From assembly GCF_021347895.1 (NCBI RefSeq), contig NC_067121.1, forward strand, positions 28,445,974 through 28,509,973: 64,000 nt of DNA. The letters are read 5' to 3'. This stretch comes from Acanthochromis polyacanthus (Eukaryota; Chordata; Actinopteri; Pomacentridae). The translations under genes and the position numbers were made by a program. Positions 1 to 35,200 of this stretch are shown here, in pieces (the stretch's first letter is position 1; each line of letters starts with the position of its first letter). A model generated the notes under the pieces. The model saw nothing but the letters and a program-made list of their open reading frames with translations. It had not been told where the DNA came from and ran no database searches.

Positions 1-308
1 CTTATATGGGCTCCACAGGCTTCCATTGGGTTGACACTCTCCACAAGATTATTTAGTGTACTCATAACTTCAGTTGAGACATTAGGTCTTCCGATCTTAT
101 CATTGTTAGCTCATAAATGTGATTCACACATCATATTTGTCTAATTTTATCATCTGTTCAATCTTAAAATGCCACAACAGCTAGTAAATATCAGTGTTTT
201 ATTTCTGATGTATATTAAAGAAGCAATGATGACTAAATATAATTAGTTCCTAGTTTTGGTTCAGTTTTGGCTTTTTTTCTATGATTTGTTTGCATAATCT
301 CCCTGCAG
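1..308. other. Dynein gene intron (left edge)
   Basis: AT-rich sequence ending in the CTCCCTGCAG acceptor of the first exon. No coding or repeat structure was recognised. Confidence 0.6.
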
Positions 309-7215
<6,907 letters not shown>

Positions 7216-7286
7216 GGGGAAGCTTAGAGGTCATGAGTTGAGACGAATTTTAAATTTGGCAAAGTAGGTGTGTAGCAGATGTTTAA

Positions 7287-7752
7287 CCCTCCTGTTGTCT
7301 TCATTTACAGGCACCAAAAAATAATGTTAACTTGTCCGAATAAAATGCAAAAATTCAGCAAATGAAAATTCCCCAAGTTTCTGAAAATTTGCAAAACCTT
7401 CAGGAAGAAATAATTCCTTAAAAGTTTCCCTTAAAAGCTTTGTTGTAAAAAATAATTCCCCCGAATTTGGCAAGAAAATTTGTGCAAATGTTTTTAAAAG
7501 ATGAGTTAAAATCTTCCAAAAAAATCCTAAAAATATCTAAAGTGATTCCACATACATCAGTACAACTTCTAATATTTTCTTTAAGAAAAGTCACAAAAAA
7601 AATCAACCAAAATCCAGAGAATTTTTTCTTTTTTTAACATTTCTTTTTTTCCACCAAAAATGTGGAAGTTTTCACGATGAAAATGTTTTGTTTTTTTTCC
7701 ACATTGTCAAACTTTAAAACAGGTCAATTTGACCCGCATTACAACACGAGTG
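7287..7752 (-). mobile_element. piggyBac-like MITE, family 1, copy A
   Basis: Flanked by TTAA at 7283-7286 and 7753-7756. It starts CCCTCCTGTTGTCTTC and ends in a degraded ..CACGAGTG, with the diagnostic inner block tcaatttgacccgc near the right end. It is in reverse orientation relative to the other four copies. It lies in the dynein 3'-flanking sequence, where it also supplies an AATAAA. TTAA targets and CCCT..AGGG ends indicate the piggyBac superfamily (established knowledge). No transposase ORF is present. Confidence 0.8.
7339..7344 (+). terminator. Candidate poly(A) signal AATAAA for the dynein gene
   Basis: First AATAAA on the plus strand, about 124 nt after the dynein stop codon and inside the inserted MITE copy A. 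Another AATAAA lies near 8247. Usage cannot be judged from sequence. Confidence 0.35.
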
Positions 7753-7892
7753 TTAAAGAGAGGGTCCTCAGCTGTTTGATGTCCTTTTTGTACTTATCTG
7801 TTTTAAATACAGGTCAATATGTTAAAACACTGTAGGATGGAGGCTAATTCTGGCGGAGCAAAATCAATGATGGAATGAAATCGGATTTCTTT

Positions 7893-7898
7893 TTTATT
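7893..7898 (-). terminator. Candidate poly(A) signal AATAAA for map3k20
   Basis: TTTATT on the plus strand, i.e. AATAAA on the minus strand, about 455 nt beyond the map3k20 TAG at 8353-8355. It is the first clear hexamer I saw in this direction. Confidence 0.35.
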
Positions 7899-8352
7899 GA
7901 AAAATGATAAAATATAGAGAAAGAAATGCCAAAAATTCACACACTAGATCACAGTTAGAACTGATAAAGTCAAAGCATGTTTTCAACAAATCAAATCTAC
8001 AAACTACAATATGCTCTGTAAGCAAGGGGGGAAAAACGATAGTGCTGCCTCAGAGCGCCCTTCAAGTGTGTTCTTTTGTAACACTTGTACCTCTTACAGT
8101 ATGTTATGCAGTTTTAATAGCACATTAAATTACACAGGTGAAGTCGTTCTGACAACATGACAAGACAACTTCTAATTGTCTTTTTTTTTTTTGCTCCTTC
8201 CTGCTTCACAGTACACATTGGTGTAGTAATCATCCATTCAATTAAAAAAATAAAAGAAATGTGTGTATACCAGCTGTTTGAACTGGAGCTTGTTTTGCAC
8301 ATACTGTAGCTTGGATACTGTATGTGCTAACAAGTCTGCTAATGTGCGTTTT

Positions 8353-23960
<15,608 letters not shown>

Positions 23961-25131
23961 GGAGTGTTTCACTGACGTCACACATCTGGGTCAGTAAGTA
24001 GCTCAGCGCCATTTTGAGTGGCAAACTTTGTTGAGACTGGAGTTTATCTTTTAGCCTAATATTTGTTGGCTATGGCTGCCACTCAGCTGAAAAAGTATAT
24101 TGACACACTTGATAGCACTTCAAAAGACCAATATCAGAGGAAGTTGGAGTTAATTGATGGAATCGATCCTTATCAAGTTACACAGAAGGACTGGACAAGC
24201 ACCCACAACGGCCTGCCTGAAGTGAAGTAGTTTGAGTAAGTTTTAGCCGTTTGCGCTCATAATATGAGGAAGTAGCACTTCAGACAGATTTTTTTGCCGA
24301 GATTTTGAACACAGTTTGGTGTAGAATTCGTCTGAAATCGGCATTAATTCAGGTCGCTGATTTAACCAACAATGAACCTAATGATTTTTTTCTATTAATT
24401 AGCGTATCATTGGTCGATCTAAATTAAATTAACTGGAATAAACAGTGGAGTCTGGCTAGGATCACGCTAATGTGAGCTAACCTCCCAGTCTGGTGTCCTG
24501 TTGGGGCAACGCGAATCCTCGCTTTGAGAAGCAGCTATTTTGAAAAGATCTTTAGGTCAAAGCAAATAATAACTGTTGAAACACCCAATTTCCACAATTG
24601 TCTAAAGTATATATTTGTTATCTTTCATTTGGCATACATTAAAACTCCCGAAATTTATTTTTTTTATTTCTATAAAATAATCAAATTTGAGTAAGACTTT
24701 TGGCTGTTTGCGAGATTTCAATTGTGTTTTCAAACCAATTCATGCACTAAAAGTTTATTTTACCACAATAAAGTGTATTTATGGAAGACGAATTGAATGA
24801 TAGAATACAAAGTAAAAGTGAAAATGACAATTTCTTAATAATACGGGTTAAAAAACAGATACTAATTGCCAAGTGTGTGGTGCCTCAGCCGGCTGAGTTT
24901 CCTTGTCTGTTCACCCTCGGCTCCATTTAATTGGGCCTTCTGCCCTGTTGTGGCAGCCGTGGACACAACAGGCGTGAACCATTCTTGTCCCCAGTCACAC
25001 TGCAAACTATATTTATCTTGCTCAAAACTTATCTTGCTCGCCGACTCCTGACCACAACAATTTCAACACTCGCCACCCAATATGGCGGACCAGCTAATAG
25101 CCCGGAAGTGTGACGTCATCTGAAACACTCC
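23961..25131 (+). mobile_element. TIR DNA transposon remnant (GGAGTGTTTCA ends)
   Basis: Left end GGAGTGTTTCACTGACGTCA and right end TGACGTCATCTGAAACACTCC are inverted repeats. The element is 1,171 bp and lies between map3k20 and rapgef4. It keeps one short transposon ORF (24072-24230) and otherwise non-coding sequence. I could not identify an unambiguous target duplication. Confidence 0.65.
24072..24230 (+). pseudogene. Retained 52-codon first-exon remnant of a transposon protein (YqaJ-associated type)
   Basis: The ATG ORF opens MAATQLKKYIDTLD and continues with DQYQRKLELIDGIDPYQV and GLPEVK before TAG. The pattern (Leu-Asp-x-x-x-Lys-x-Arg-Tyr..IxGIDPY..LPxV) recalls the N-terminus of large fish transposon proteins that carry a YqaJ nuclease domain downstream. 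Only this start remains, and the stop comes just where a splice donor might be expected. The assignment rests on memory of the family pattern. Confidence 0.45.
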
Positions 25132-26216
25132 TATACAGTTACAGGCTGCTTTGGGGGAAAGGCAGCCTCACGGCAGTTCTCAACACACACCACCACAGCA
25201 AAAGCTCCTGAGATCAAAGGAAAATTAATGACACTTGTCAAGAACACACTCAAAGTCTACACCCACATATACAAAAATAAAATTACACAGACTGAACACA
25301 ACTGGTTGAGATGACAAGATTGCCCCTCAAACTTGAAGCTACCTTTAGACTCTTATCTACAATCAGTCCAAATCAGAGAAGTGCAGTTTGGTTGTGCAGC
25401 TGACCTCAGAACAGATCCAACCAGGCAACTTCGTCATCAAGAATGATTTGTGGTTAAATATTATACTCCAGTGATCAATTTGAACACTGTTCGTAATACC
25501 ATTAGGGCTTCAATCCAGCTAATACGGTGTTAAGTAGTTTTAAATTGTTTGACTAGTTACGGGATATTACCTAAAGGACATCACATCCTAAGGACTTTTC
25601 AATGACTCTGATATACTCATTTAGATTATGAAGTAAATACATACTCAGATTCCATAATTATCTGTATAGTCAACAGGGAAAATGAAGAGTCTAGATCACT
25701 ACAGTTTGTGGTTTCCTGTGTTTTCTGGCTATGAGTAGGACCATCAGGAGAGAAAGGTTTGCTCTACAGGCAGGTACAGTCATGTATTGTAAACTAGGGC
25801 TCATCTGGGGTAGCACGACATTTCGGGACACTGACAGAAATCCACTGTATAGAACACAAAGCCTATGAAGTTCCATCATGCAGGATATTGATTCAAGTTC
25901 TATACATTACAGTTCTATCTGACAGGTCCCAAACAGGAATAACTAGCACGATATAAACCCTCAGTCTGACGGCTGAGACACGGCGACGAGAGCAGCCGAA
26001 CAGTTTCCGTCTGTCCAGGAAGAAGAGGCTTTTAATGGCACAGTATAAATCCTCCATCCATTGGAGTCCATAATAGTACTAAAGTCACTGACTGCTGTGA
26101 TTTGCTACTAAACCTCCAGTTGAGTTGGGTTATTTTATCCAGGTAATATGTGTGTGTGTGGTTTTTTTTGTATGCTAACGTCACAGAGAAGGCGATGGTG
26201 GTGGAAGATCTGGAGC
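25132..26216. other. rapgef4 3' flank
   Basis: Contains the presumed rapgef4 3' UTR. The first candidate poly(A) hexamer on the minus strand is ATTAAA at 26031-26036, about 180 nt past the stop. No other gene was seen. Confidence 0.45.
26031..26036 (-). terminator. rapgef4: Candidate poly(A) signal ATTAAA for rapgef4
   Basis: TTTAAT on the plus strand, 181-186 nt beyond the TGA at 26217-26219. It is the nearest signal variant seen; unproven. Confidence 0.3.
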
Positions 26217-29200
26217 TCATGTCCGCCGAGGTTCCAGCCTGTAGGAGAGCTGCGTCAGCGCCCTCTGGTTGTCAATCACACAGAGCTTCCTAACGTAACC
26301 CCGAACCTCCGCCTGGTTCTTGTTTGGCTGGCAAATGTCAGGATCTAGCGTAAAAAGAGAGACGAAAAAGAAAAATTAAAGTCCATCTGCAAAGCTAGAA
26401 GATGAATATGGCACAAGTGCAGTCATAATTATTGGGCAGACTTACTGAATGCTTGGCTTCTACAGTGCCTCACTTGGCGAATTGTGTTGGCTATAATACG
26501 CTGATGGAACAAGGATGAAATTGTTTTAAACACCAGCATCAAACATACTCCACAAATGAGTTATTTCTTCTCACGATGTGCACAAAAACTCACCATTTTC
26601 TCAAAATTGACCATGTTGTCAATGAATGTCTTGTTGCCTTCATGTGTAAACGTCATATCTGGAAAGAAAAAACTCAGCTTAGTTGCAGCCAATATCTTCT
26701 AATAATTACATCCTAAATGATAAATCGGCTGATATCGTCTGGCTCTACTGGTACCTTTAAGAAGGAGAGGCATAAAGGGGATGATTGGCGGTTCCAGCTT
26801 GGTGACAGTAAGTCGGTAGGATCGGTGGTTTCTAGATGGGTCCTGGTGCAAAACAAGTCAATCGTGTCATTTTCAAGCCTCATCCACACGTACATGTGGG
26901 GGGGGTTTCTATGCATTTTGATCTTTCATCCACACACAAATGCAATTTTACCTAAAACTGACCCCAGACCTTTGGGAAATCTCCTTCTGAGTAAAGATAT
27001 TAAGAAAGTAGTGTTTGAATGTAGATGGAGTTTTTTGCTTGAGAAAATGAGAGCATGTACTGTCATCTTCTTTGTTTACGGGAGGAAACTCTGAATAATA
27101 AGCAAGCTTGGTCTGTTTTCATGTGGGCAGAGATTTTTCTTTTTTTGAAAAAGGAGAATTTTTATAAAAAAAAAAAACTATATATGGACAAGGCCTTCAA
27201 CAAGTTAAGGTCGGTTCACACAAATTACGAAAGAAAACAGAGTAGAATAAAGCACTGCAGTTAGTTTTGCCCTGGTTTTTAGGCATCCATCATTCAATAA
27301 AGCTGTGGTGAACCAAATTTTATTAGTGTTACTCAGCACTGAAATAAATGAACAATTTAATTAAAAAGGAACATCTCTTTCCAGAAACTTCTACGCTAAG
27401 GTGTCAGATGTCATCTAAAAATCTGTGCAAAAAAACGAAAATCAACATTGCTAAATAAAACATGTTATGTTTTGGGTTTTTTCCCCCCAATTAGGGTGAA
27501 CTGACTGTTAAAAACTGTAATGAAATGCGGTGTTTGTGAAATAAAACTGACCATCATGCTCTCAAACTCGGCGTAGAACTTCTTAAACTTGGTGGGGAGT
27601 TTCTGCAAGTCCAAACCAACAGGATCTCAGTAACAACAGATATGAATGTAGTAGTTTAGAGACAGCAAAAGATTGTTATAGAGGTTTACCTCCCATGTCT
27701 GGCTCAGTCTGCTGACAGCAGGGTTGCTCATTCCCATGATGATGGCAAAGAATGAATTCAAGTTCCTAAATTCTCGACAGCTACAAACAAACACGCACAA
27801 GCAGGAACCAAAGTGAATATAAGTAACACCAATTGTCTGTTTTCACAAAAAGAACCAAAAGTCTGTTTATTGACTCCACACTGTGCAGAACTTAGTTTCT
27901 AGGCTTCCAACCACAACCAACAGACACCATCTGATTACTCCTGTTTTAGCCCTTTGACACTGGCTCCAGCATGTTTCAGTGAAGATTTTACTGATTACTT
28001 TTAGGGCCATTAATGGTCACTCTCTCCCAGCTTGACTTGTGTCTGACCTCTCAGCACTGCACATGCCCACATGCCTGGAAGAGCTTTGAGATCCTCGGTT
28101 CTTTTGTCTGTTCCAGAGGACGAGCTAAAAACTGAAGAGGACAGGGCATTCACTGTCAGACTCCCGAGGCTTCAGAATGATCTACCCGAGGAAATCTGGT
28201 CAGCTGAGTCAGTGACCTCTTTATGAGTCTCTTCTTAAAACATGATTTTATTGAAGAGACTCTCCTGATCATACATGAGGTTTAATTTCCCTGAACATCC
28301 TGAATCTTCCTATCCTGTACTGGTGTTTTTTTGGGGTTTTTTTTACACACTGACTTGTGTTTTTAATCCCTGTTTGTGTAAATTCTAATAAATTCATGAC
28401 TTGTCTCTTATTTTTAACCCTCGTCTCATCATGTGGGTCAAAATTTAGCCGTTTTAAAGTTTGAAAATGAGGAGAAAAAAAAGCTATTTTCACAGTGAAA
28501 CTTCTGATGTCCACATTCAACATTTTTGGAAAATCTTTGAACAGTTTTTGGTGGAAAAAAGAAATATTAAAAATGTTTAAGAACATTCACACAAAAAAAA
28601 ACTAACCAAAATCCATCAAATTTTACTGTAATAACCAAAACCAAGCGAATTTCACTGGATTTTATTTATTTTTTGTGAATGTTCTTAAAGAAAATATTAG
28701 AAGTTTTACTGAAATGCATGTAATCACTTTAGATATTTTTAGGATTTTTTTAAAGATTTTTACTCATTTTTTGAAAATATTTACAAGAATTTTCTTGCCA
28801 ATTTTGGGGTATTTTTTAAAATAAAATTTTTAAGGGAAACTACTAAAGAATTGTTGTAATTTCCTTCCTGAAGGTTTTGCAAATTTTCAGAAATTTGGGG
28901 AATTTTTTTGCTGATTTTTTGTTTGTTTTTTTTCAAACAAGGAAACAATATTTTTTGGTGCCTGTAAATGAAGGCAGCAGGAGAGTTAAATTAAAGATTA
29001 TTTTTCTACAGTGTGAGAAACTCCTCATCTAGTCAATCGTGTCACATTCACCAGCAGGTTCAACTCACTGTGCAGCTATCTTGATGAACTTCTTGAGGAG
29101 CTGGACTCTCTTGCTGAGCTGACTGCACAGGCAGACTTCAGTGACCACCCACAGCTGGACCTGGTTGAACCTCCTCAGGAACAAGTCCAGATTAGCCGTG

Positions 29201-32200
29201 GTTCGTCTGAAGCTGTGACGGCCGAACGTGTGGTAGAGCAGCTCGTGCTGTGGGAGCAGCCGGAGGAAAGAGGAGGGAGAGCAGGTTGGGTTTAAATCTA
29301 GTAGACACGCACTGCCAGCCTGTATCTGTCAAGCATCACTGCTGCCGGGTTGTTTGCAGGGCACACATCTATTTACAGCAACTTTGCTTTGCATCTCTAC
29401 CGCCTGAATCCATTATATGATTACAGATTTTTTTCTTGTCATTTTAAAATGTAAAACAAGACTCCGCAACATTTAGCAGGCGCATTAATGAACACAGTAC
29501 CTCATGTACACAGCTGAAGAGCTCCCAGTCAAACATTGTCATTTGATAAGCCAGGTCCTTGGAGCTCATCAGCTCAAACGTTGACATGGAGCCTGCAGAG
29601 GGACCCTCCTGGTCCGCAAGAGGAGTCTGACCAACAAGGAAACAAACACACACAGTTTTATAAATTGCTAGGCACATATAAGCACCAAAGACTTCAAATT
29701 AAGATGCATGTACAGAGCTCGTTTGCAGATTTGTCACTCTGCATATAAAGTTAATACATTCTCATTGCTCAAAAGACACATTTTCCTAAATAACAATTAC
29801 ACTTCTTGTACATATTTCATTATATTAAACATACATTAATCACAATAAATATTTCATGCTAGGCATTAGTTTAACCCGAATTAATAATAGCATGATCCAA
29901 GCACACAGGGGAAACAGTCTCTTACCAGACTGTTGAGCTGTTCTCGAGGACAAGCAAATAATCGGCCGTTGATGCTCAAAGTAGAAAACACCGAGACGTC
30001 GTTAGGCTTCAAGATTTGTTTCTCTGGAACATAAATGAGGATAGTTCAGCTTTTTCATCAATATATGTCCTGGCATTAAATCACAGGCCATACTGGACAT
30101 ACCATCATTATTTTGCAAACTTTAAACCCCGATTTTTATTCACACAGTACACAAATTAAGGACACACACAGGCAACAGTATGAATTTAGAAATAAGTCGC
30201 ATAAATAAAGGCTGCTGAGAGCTGCAATTTCACACTTAAGACACTCTGCCTTCTTACCACCAGCGGAGCTGAAGTGGACCAACAGGAGCTCATCAGTGGT
30301 GCCGAGTTTGTCGGTCACAGCGCTGATCACTTCTCTTCCTGTCGCTGCCACAGCAACCCTGATTGTAGTGTATGTGTGATCACTGCAGTAGACCTTTAAA
30401 AGGACTGCACACGCATGCAAAAATCAACGTTACAGCTTGGATAAAGAAGGTGCACCGTCTATAAAAGGTATTCTCTCTCCTTGGAAGTTTTGTCCTTTTT
30501 ATTTCAACACTGAATCATGTTCAATTTAAGTAGCCTTTTTTGACAAGCATTTACATAAAATACTCTTCCATGTCTAAGTGAAAATAAGGTGAATGCTTTA
30601 TTTGATGCATACACCCCACTTACAGAAGTACATGATGCAAAGAAAAGATTCATGATCCATGATTACAAAACTGGCAGTCTGTCAATTTCTAATCAGAGCT
30701 GCTAACTCAGTGTTTACACCAAGAAAGTTAGTTCTGCTGTTTTCTCTCTGTCCATGATGTATGACAGACAATTTGTGTCTTTCCCTGGTTGACCTTGGTC
30801 AGCTTCCACATACACAATTTCTGTTGATTTTCACCTCTTACATATTATTATTGCAACTCAAACTATGTTTCTATAGCCACTTTCGTAGCAAAGTGCTTGA
30901 AAGAAAGACATTAAAGAGACGAAAAATATTAAGAATGAAAGACAAGCAAGCAGAGATCATGAAAGCTGCCAGAGAATTTTAAAAAAGATCATAAAACACT
31001 TTGACTCAATAAATTTAATGTCGGTCCGTCCATTAGATTTCGTTACATCTTGTGTACAAACAAAATGTTGTGCTGTTATGATAGCACGACAGGATTAGGT
31101 CAGAATCTCCAAAATATAAAAGCTGTCTCCTGAGGATGCGAATATCCACAATAAATTGCACATCTAACAGACAGTTGTAAAAATATCTTGCACCTCAGAA
31201 CATGGCACTTGTAGAGTAAAAGACAAATAATTTTCACACAAACACAGCTGAACTCACTGTCGTCTTGATTCCTAATGGGCTGTTTCTTCTGCAGCCTTTC
31301 CTCTCCATTGCTGAACTGTCGTATTAGGGTCTTCTATTTTAGGACAGAATCCACATCAGTCTGATGACAACATGCAAAATGCAACACAAAACATCAAAAA
31401 CAATAGTGTGGGCCTACCTTTTTTGCTGACTTCGCCTCTTCTGAGCTACAAAACACGCAAAGTTAGACAATGAAGGATTCTGGTACATAAAACAATCGCA
31501 CTGAAAGGTAATCTTGCAGAAATTAAAAATACATACTGCAATTTGACGATTTTCTCCAGATCAGGAACCAAGTCTTTCAGAGCTCTCAGCATCCGAGAAT
31601 CATTTGATAAACTTCCATACAGCTCCTACAGAGACAGACAGGATAAAGCACTCAGACTGTGCAGAAGATCTGTGAAAGCTTTTCAATTTACTGCATTTGA
31701 ACGCTCGCTCATGTTCACCTCTAGGAAAGAGACTGCAGCAGGTTCCTCTTGTAGCAGGTATGTGTGTGTGTTTGCCCAGCGCAGGGCCAGAATGAGGGCC
31801 CTCCTCTTACTGTTGAGTGTGTACTCCAGCCTCTCTTGCTCAGAGCCAGGAGGAGACGCCGCATGGTAGGTGCACACAAGGTTAAAGGTAAATACAGAGA
31901 TGCTATGCTCCTGGTGCAATAAGAACAAAGACAGAGGGTGGTATCCAATTTGTCTCCATTTAAGACCTGCACAACTGCAGGATGAATCCAAACACTCAAC
32001 CATAACAGCGGTTAAATCCATATTTTTATGCAACTAGTGATAAGAGTTTTTAAATCCAGTCCCCCGTTTATCAGGTGCTACTTCCCACTTAATGAAGTAA
32101 ACAACTAGAAGAAACCCAATGACTTCTATTTAATAAAGATGGGATCAACTTTTGATCTACTTAAACTGCCTCTCTGGTCATTCATTACACAACTGCATAT

Positions 32201-35200
32201 TTAGCTTTTTGCTTGAAAATAATTCCTTCTTGTCTTAAATGGCTTAGATTCAACTATAAACTATTGTTGTAGAATGAAGTCCCTGCCTTTTCTTCCATCA
32301 GTCCCTCAGCTAATTGATGCCACTCGCTTCTAGCTCACCTACAACTCTACCAAAGCTAGTCTACAATATGAAAAGCTGCAGTAAATCAGCTCTGAAAAAC
32401 AACAGTGATACGTAAAACCCCACCACACAAGTTGACAAGACTGGTTCCTTAAGTTTGTTACATATGAAACCTTGGAAGTCTGAATCTATATGTATGAGAC
32501 TGTGGTACACCACAATGCTAGGTGGTTTTGTAGAATATAAAAAGTAACTACATTTAAGTACAAATACTTTCATTTTTCACACCATTTAGCAAAGATCTCA
32601 GCAATTCACTCTGTCACATCTACGCTACTATGTTTAAGACACAAACGAAGCACAAGTTCGTCTGGGATTACAACTTGTTACTAAGGTGTGAAGGTGACAT
32701 GTCACAGTACATTAGTGCTTTTTGATCACCTGCTGCTTCCATAGGCATAGCTGGGAAGCTTGGCAATCTGTGATGCTGTGAATAGCACTGTTAGAGTAAA
32801 ATGGTGCAAGGTGGGGTTACAAATCATATCAAACAAAATGCTTGTTCTTTGAAATGTCTTACACACATGTGTGACATTGAATAAATTGAGAGGAAAGTAC
32901 CGTACACTAAAGCAAGGAGAGCAAGAGAGAATGAAGGCAAAAAAAGGATATTGTGCCATGAGTAGAGGGCACATCTGGCTGTTGGGCATGAAGACACAGT
33001 GCATGAGGACAAAATCATCCACTGCTGGGTCTAGCAGATGAGAAGAAGGACCGCAAGGAGAGTCAGGGGGAAACAGAAAATACTAGAGTTTAAAAGACAA
33101 ATCAAGAGTTTCAAAAGGTAGAGAAACTGCAGTCATCATGAATCTGTCCATCCTTATCACACATCTATTTGATAAAGTGTGTAGTATTGTTGGTATATCG
33201 AGGCCACATCAAGGTCAAATTAACAAACTGTTAGAACTGAATTTAAAACTGAACTTCTCTAAATAAAGTGAATGGTACATGGCACAGAACATAATTCAGT
33301 GAATAAACACAGAAGAAATATTTGTTTACAGTATTTAAAAATAACAGCTTGGTACTGTAGTTTGGGTAACATTATTTAACACAGATTTCAATAAATAACT
33401 ACTTGCAGTGTACGACACAAAAATTCAATCAGTTTAATCCAACTTAGGTTCACTAGCCCATTCATTTTGCATTCAGTGATCTGTTAAGCTACCTGGTTCA
33501 CTGTGATGTATGTCCATTCTCATCGTCTCCAGGAAGTGTTCAAGAATCTTCTCTGGTGTTCCCGATATCACAGTGTATCTGCAAAACGCACAAAGAGTTA
33601 CATTCTTTAAAAAAAAAAAAATTAGCTGAAATACTGTAGCATATAATTTTTTTTATTAACTTATAGGCATGTCTGTAACTACTATATTCAGATATATGCA
33701 CCCAAACACGCACACATACTTGATGCTTCCCAGCGTGGAGGCTCGGGGACTCTTTTCCAACACCAGCACAGCTTGTTCATGCTCTTTCAAACGCACTGTG
33801 TTGGCTTCCACATCCTAAAAGTACAAGAAGAACTAAATCAGCATCAATATGACATTCACAGTGTAATACATCTCACAAGTCAGAGGAGGGAGACAAACAT
33901 CACAGTCTGGCAGCATCACATAGTGACATAATGTAATATAATGTTTCAGACAGCCTTAAAGATGCACCTAAATGTTTTTTCCTTTTTGCCTTGATTCATA
34001 TGGTGTTAAATGGTTTGCCTTTAAATTCTGACTTGCATATTAAATACTATGCTGTGCCTACACGAGTATACATTTTTAATAGGAAAATATTGGAAAAAGG
34101 AGATGTGTCGCTGCTGCATTTGCACTTGCATTACATTCAGGGATAAATGTCCGCCCACCCTGAGTATCCTGTTGAAGTCTTCCTTATCCACACGAAGGAA
34201 GTGGCAGTTGTCCTCTCTCAGGACAATGGAGGCAGCTCGAGGTGAATCTGTAACCAGGGCCAACTTTCCAAAGTCATCGCCCTCGTGAAGCGTACACACC
34301 ACACCCTGAGATATACAGAACACACACACGCATGAATGAACACGTACATGAACACGCAGCAAGATACAAACAACCACACACACAAACACAGTTTGCAAGT
34401 CATCTTTAGCCCTGAAGAAAAATCCAAAAGGAACAAGAATACCCAGGACCGGGATGAATCATCTGTGTCTGCCCATGTGCATGCATTCCTTTATGTACGT
34501 GTGTGATCAATGTGTGTGAGCATTTTGCCTGTACAGCAGTTGTGAATTTGTGTATGCGTACAATCCCTTAAGCCACTTAATCACAATGATGAGTCATGAT
34601 GAGCTGTGCAGAGTTTTCCCAATTCCACTGCTGGTGTTTCCCAGCCCCACAGGGCACAAACTGCTGGTTTACATACAGGCATGAAGAGATACACTCTTAA
34701 TCCACTAAATGCAGAGGAAATATCACCAAATGAAGTAGAAAACTACAACAATGCCCGCATGTCAAACAAAGCACACCCACACACCTTGCCATAGATAACC
34801 ACATTAACTGAGCCCTTCTGGATGATGTACCATGATGTGCCCTCTTCTCCTTGGTTGAACACTGGAAGATAAAGAAAACAAACACACATCACCTCCATAT
34901 ACAAGGACAGAGGTTTTCAATCTGTGAAGAGGGGGCAAGAATCTAAGGATGAGCTGCATTCATGTAAAACTTGCACTCTTAAGTAAGTCAATTGTAAACA
35001 CACACACACGATACACTTATTTTTAGATTCAGTGTAGCTTACACTTCCTGAGGATGTAATTACCACCACGTGTCCATAACAAATCAACAACCAGAAACAC
35101 ACTAAATAGTAAAGAGCAAAACAAAGATGCTTCTTCAGGCAGCTAATTCGCCTTAATGGTGCACATCTGTCTAATGTGTTGAGTGTGATTGTATATCAAA

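Larger units (their letters stand above)
7216..8352. other. Tail-to-tail intergenic space, dynein / map3k20
   Basis: About 1.1 kb between two convergent stop codons. It holds a piggyBac-like MITE (7287-7752), candidate poly(A) signals on both strands and AT-rich sequence. I found no SAM-domain or other map3k20 alpha-isoform exon on the minus strand here. Confidence 0.7.
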
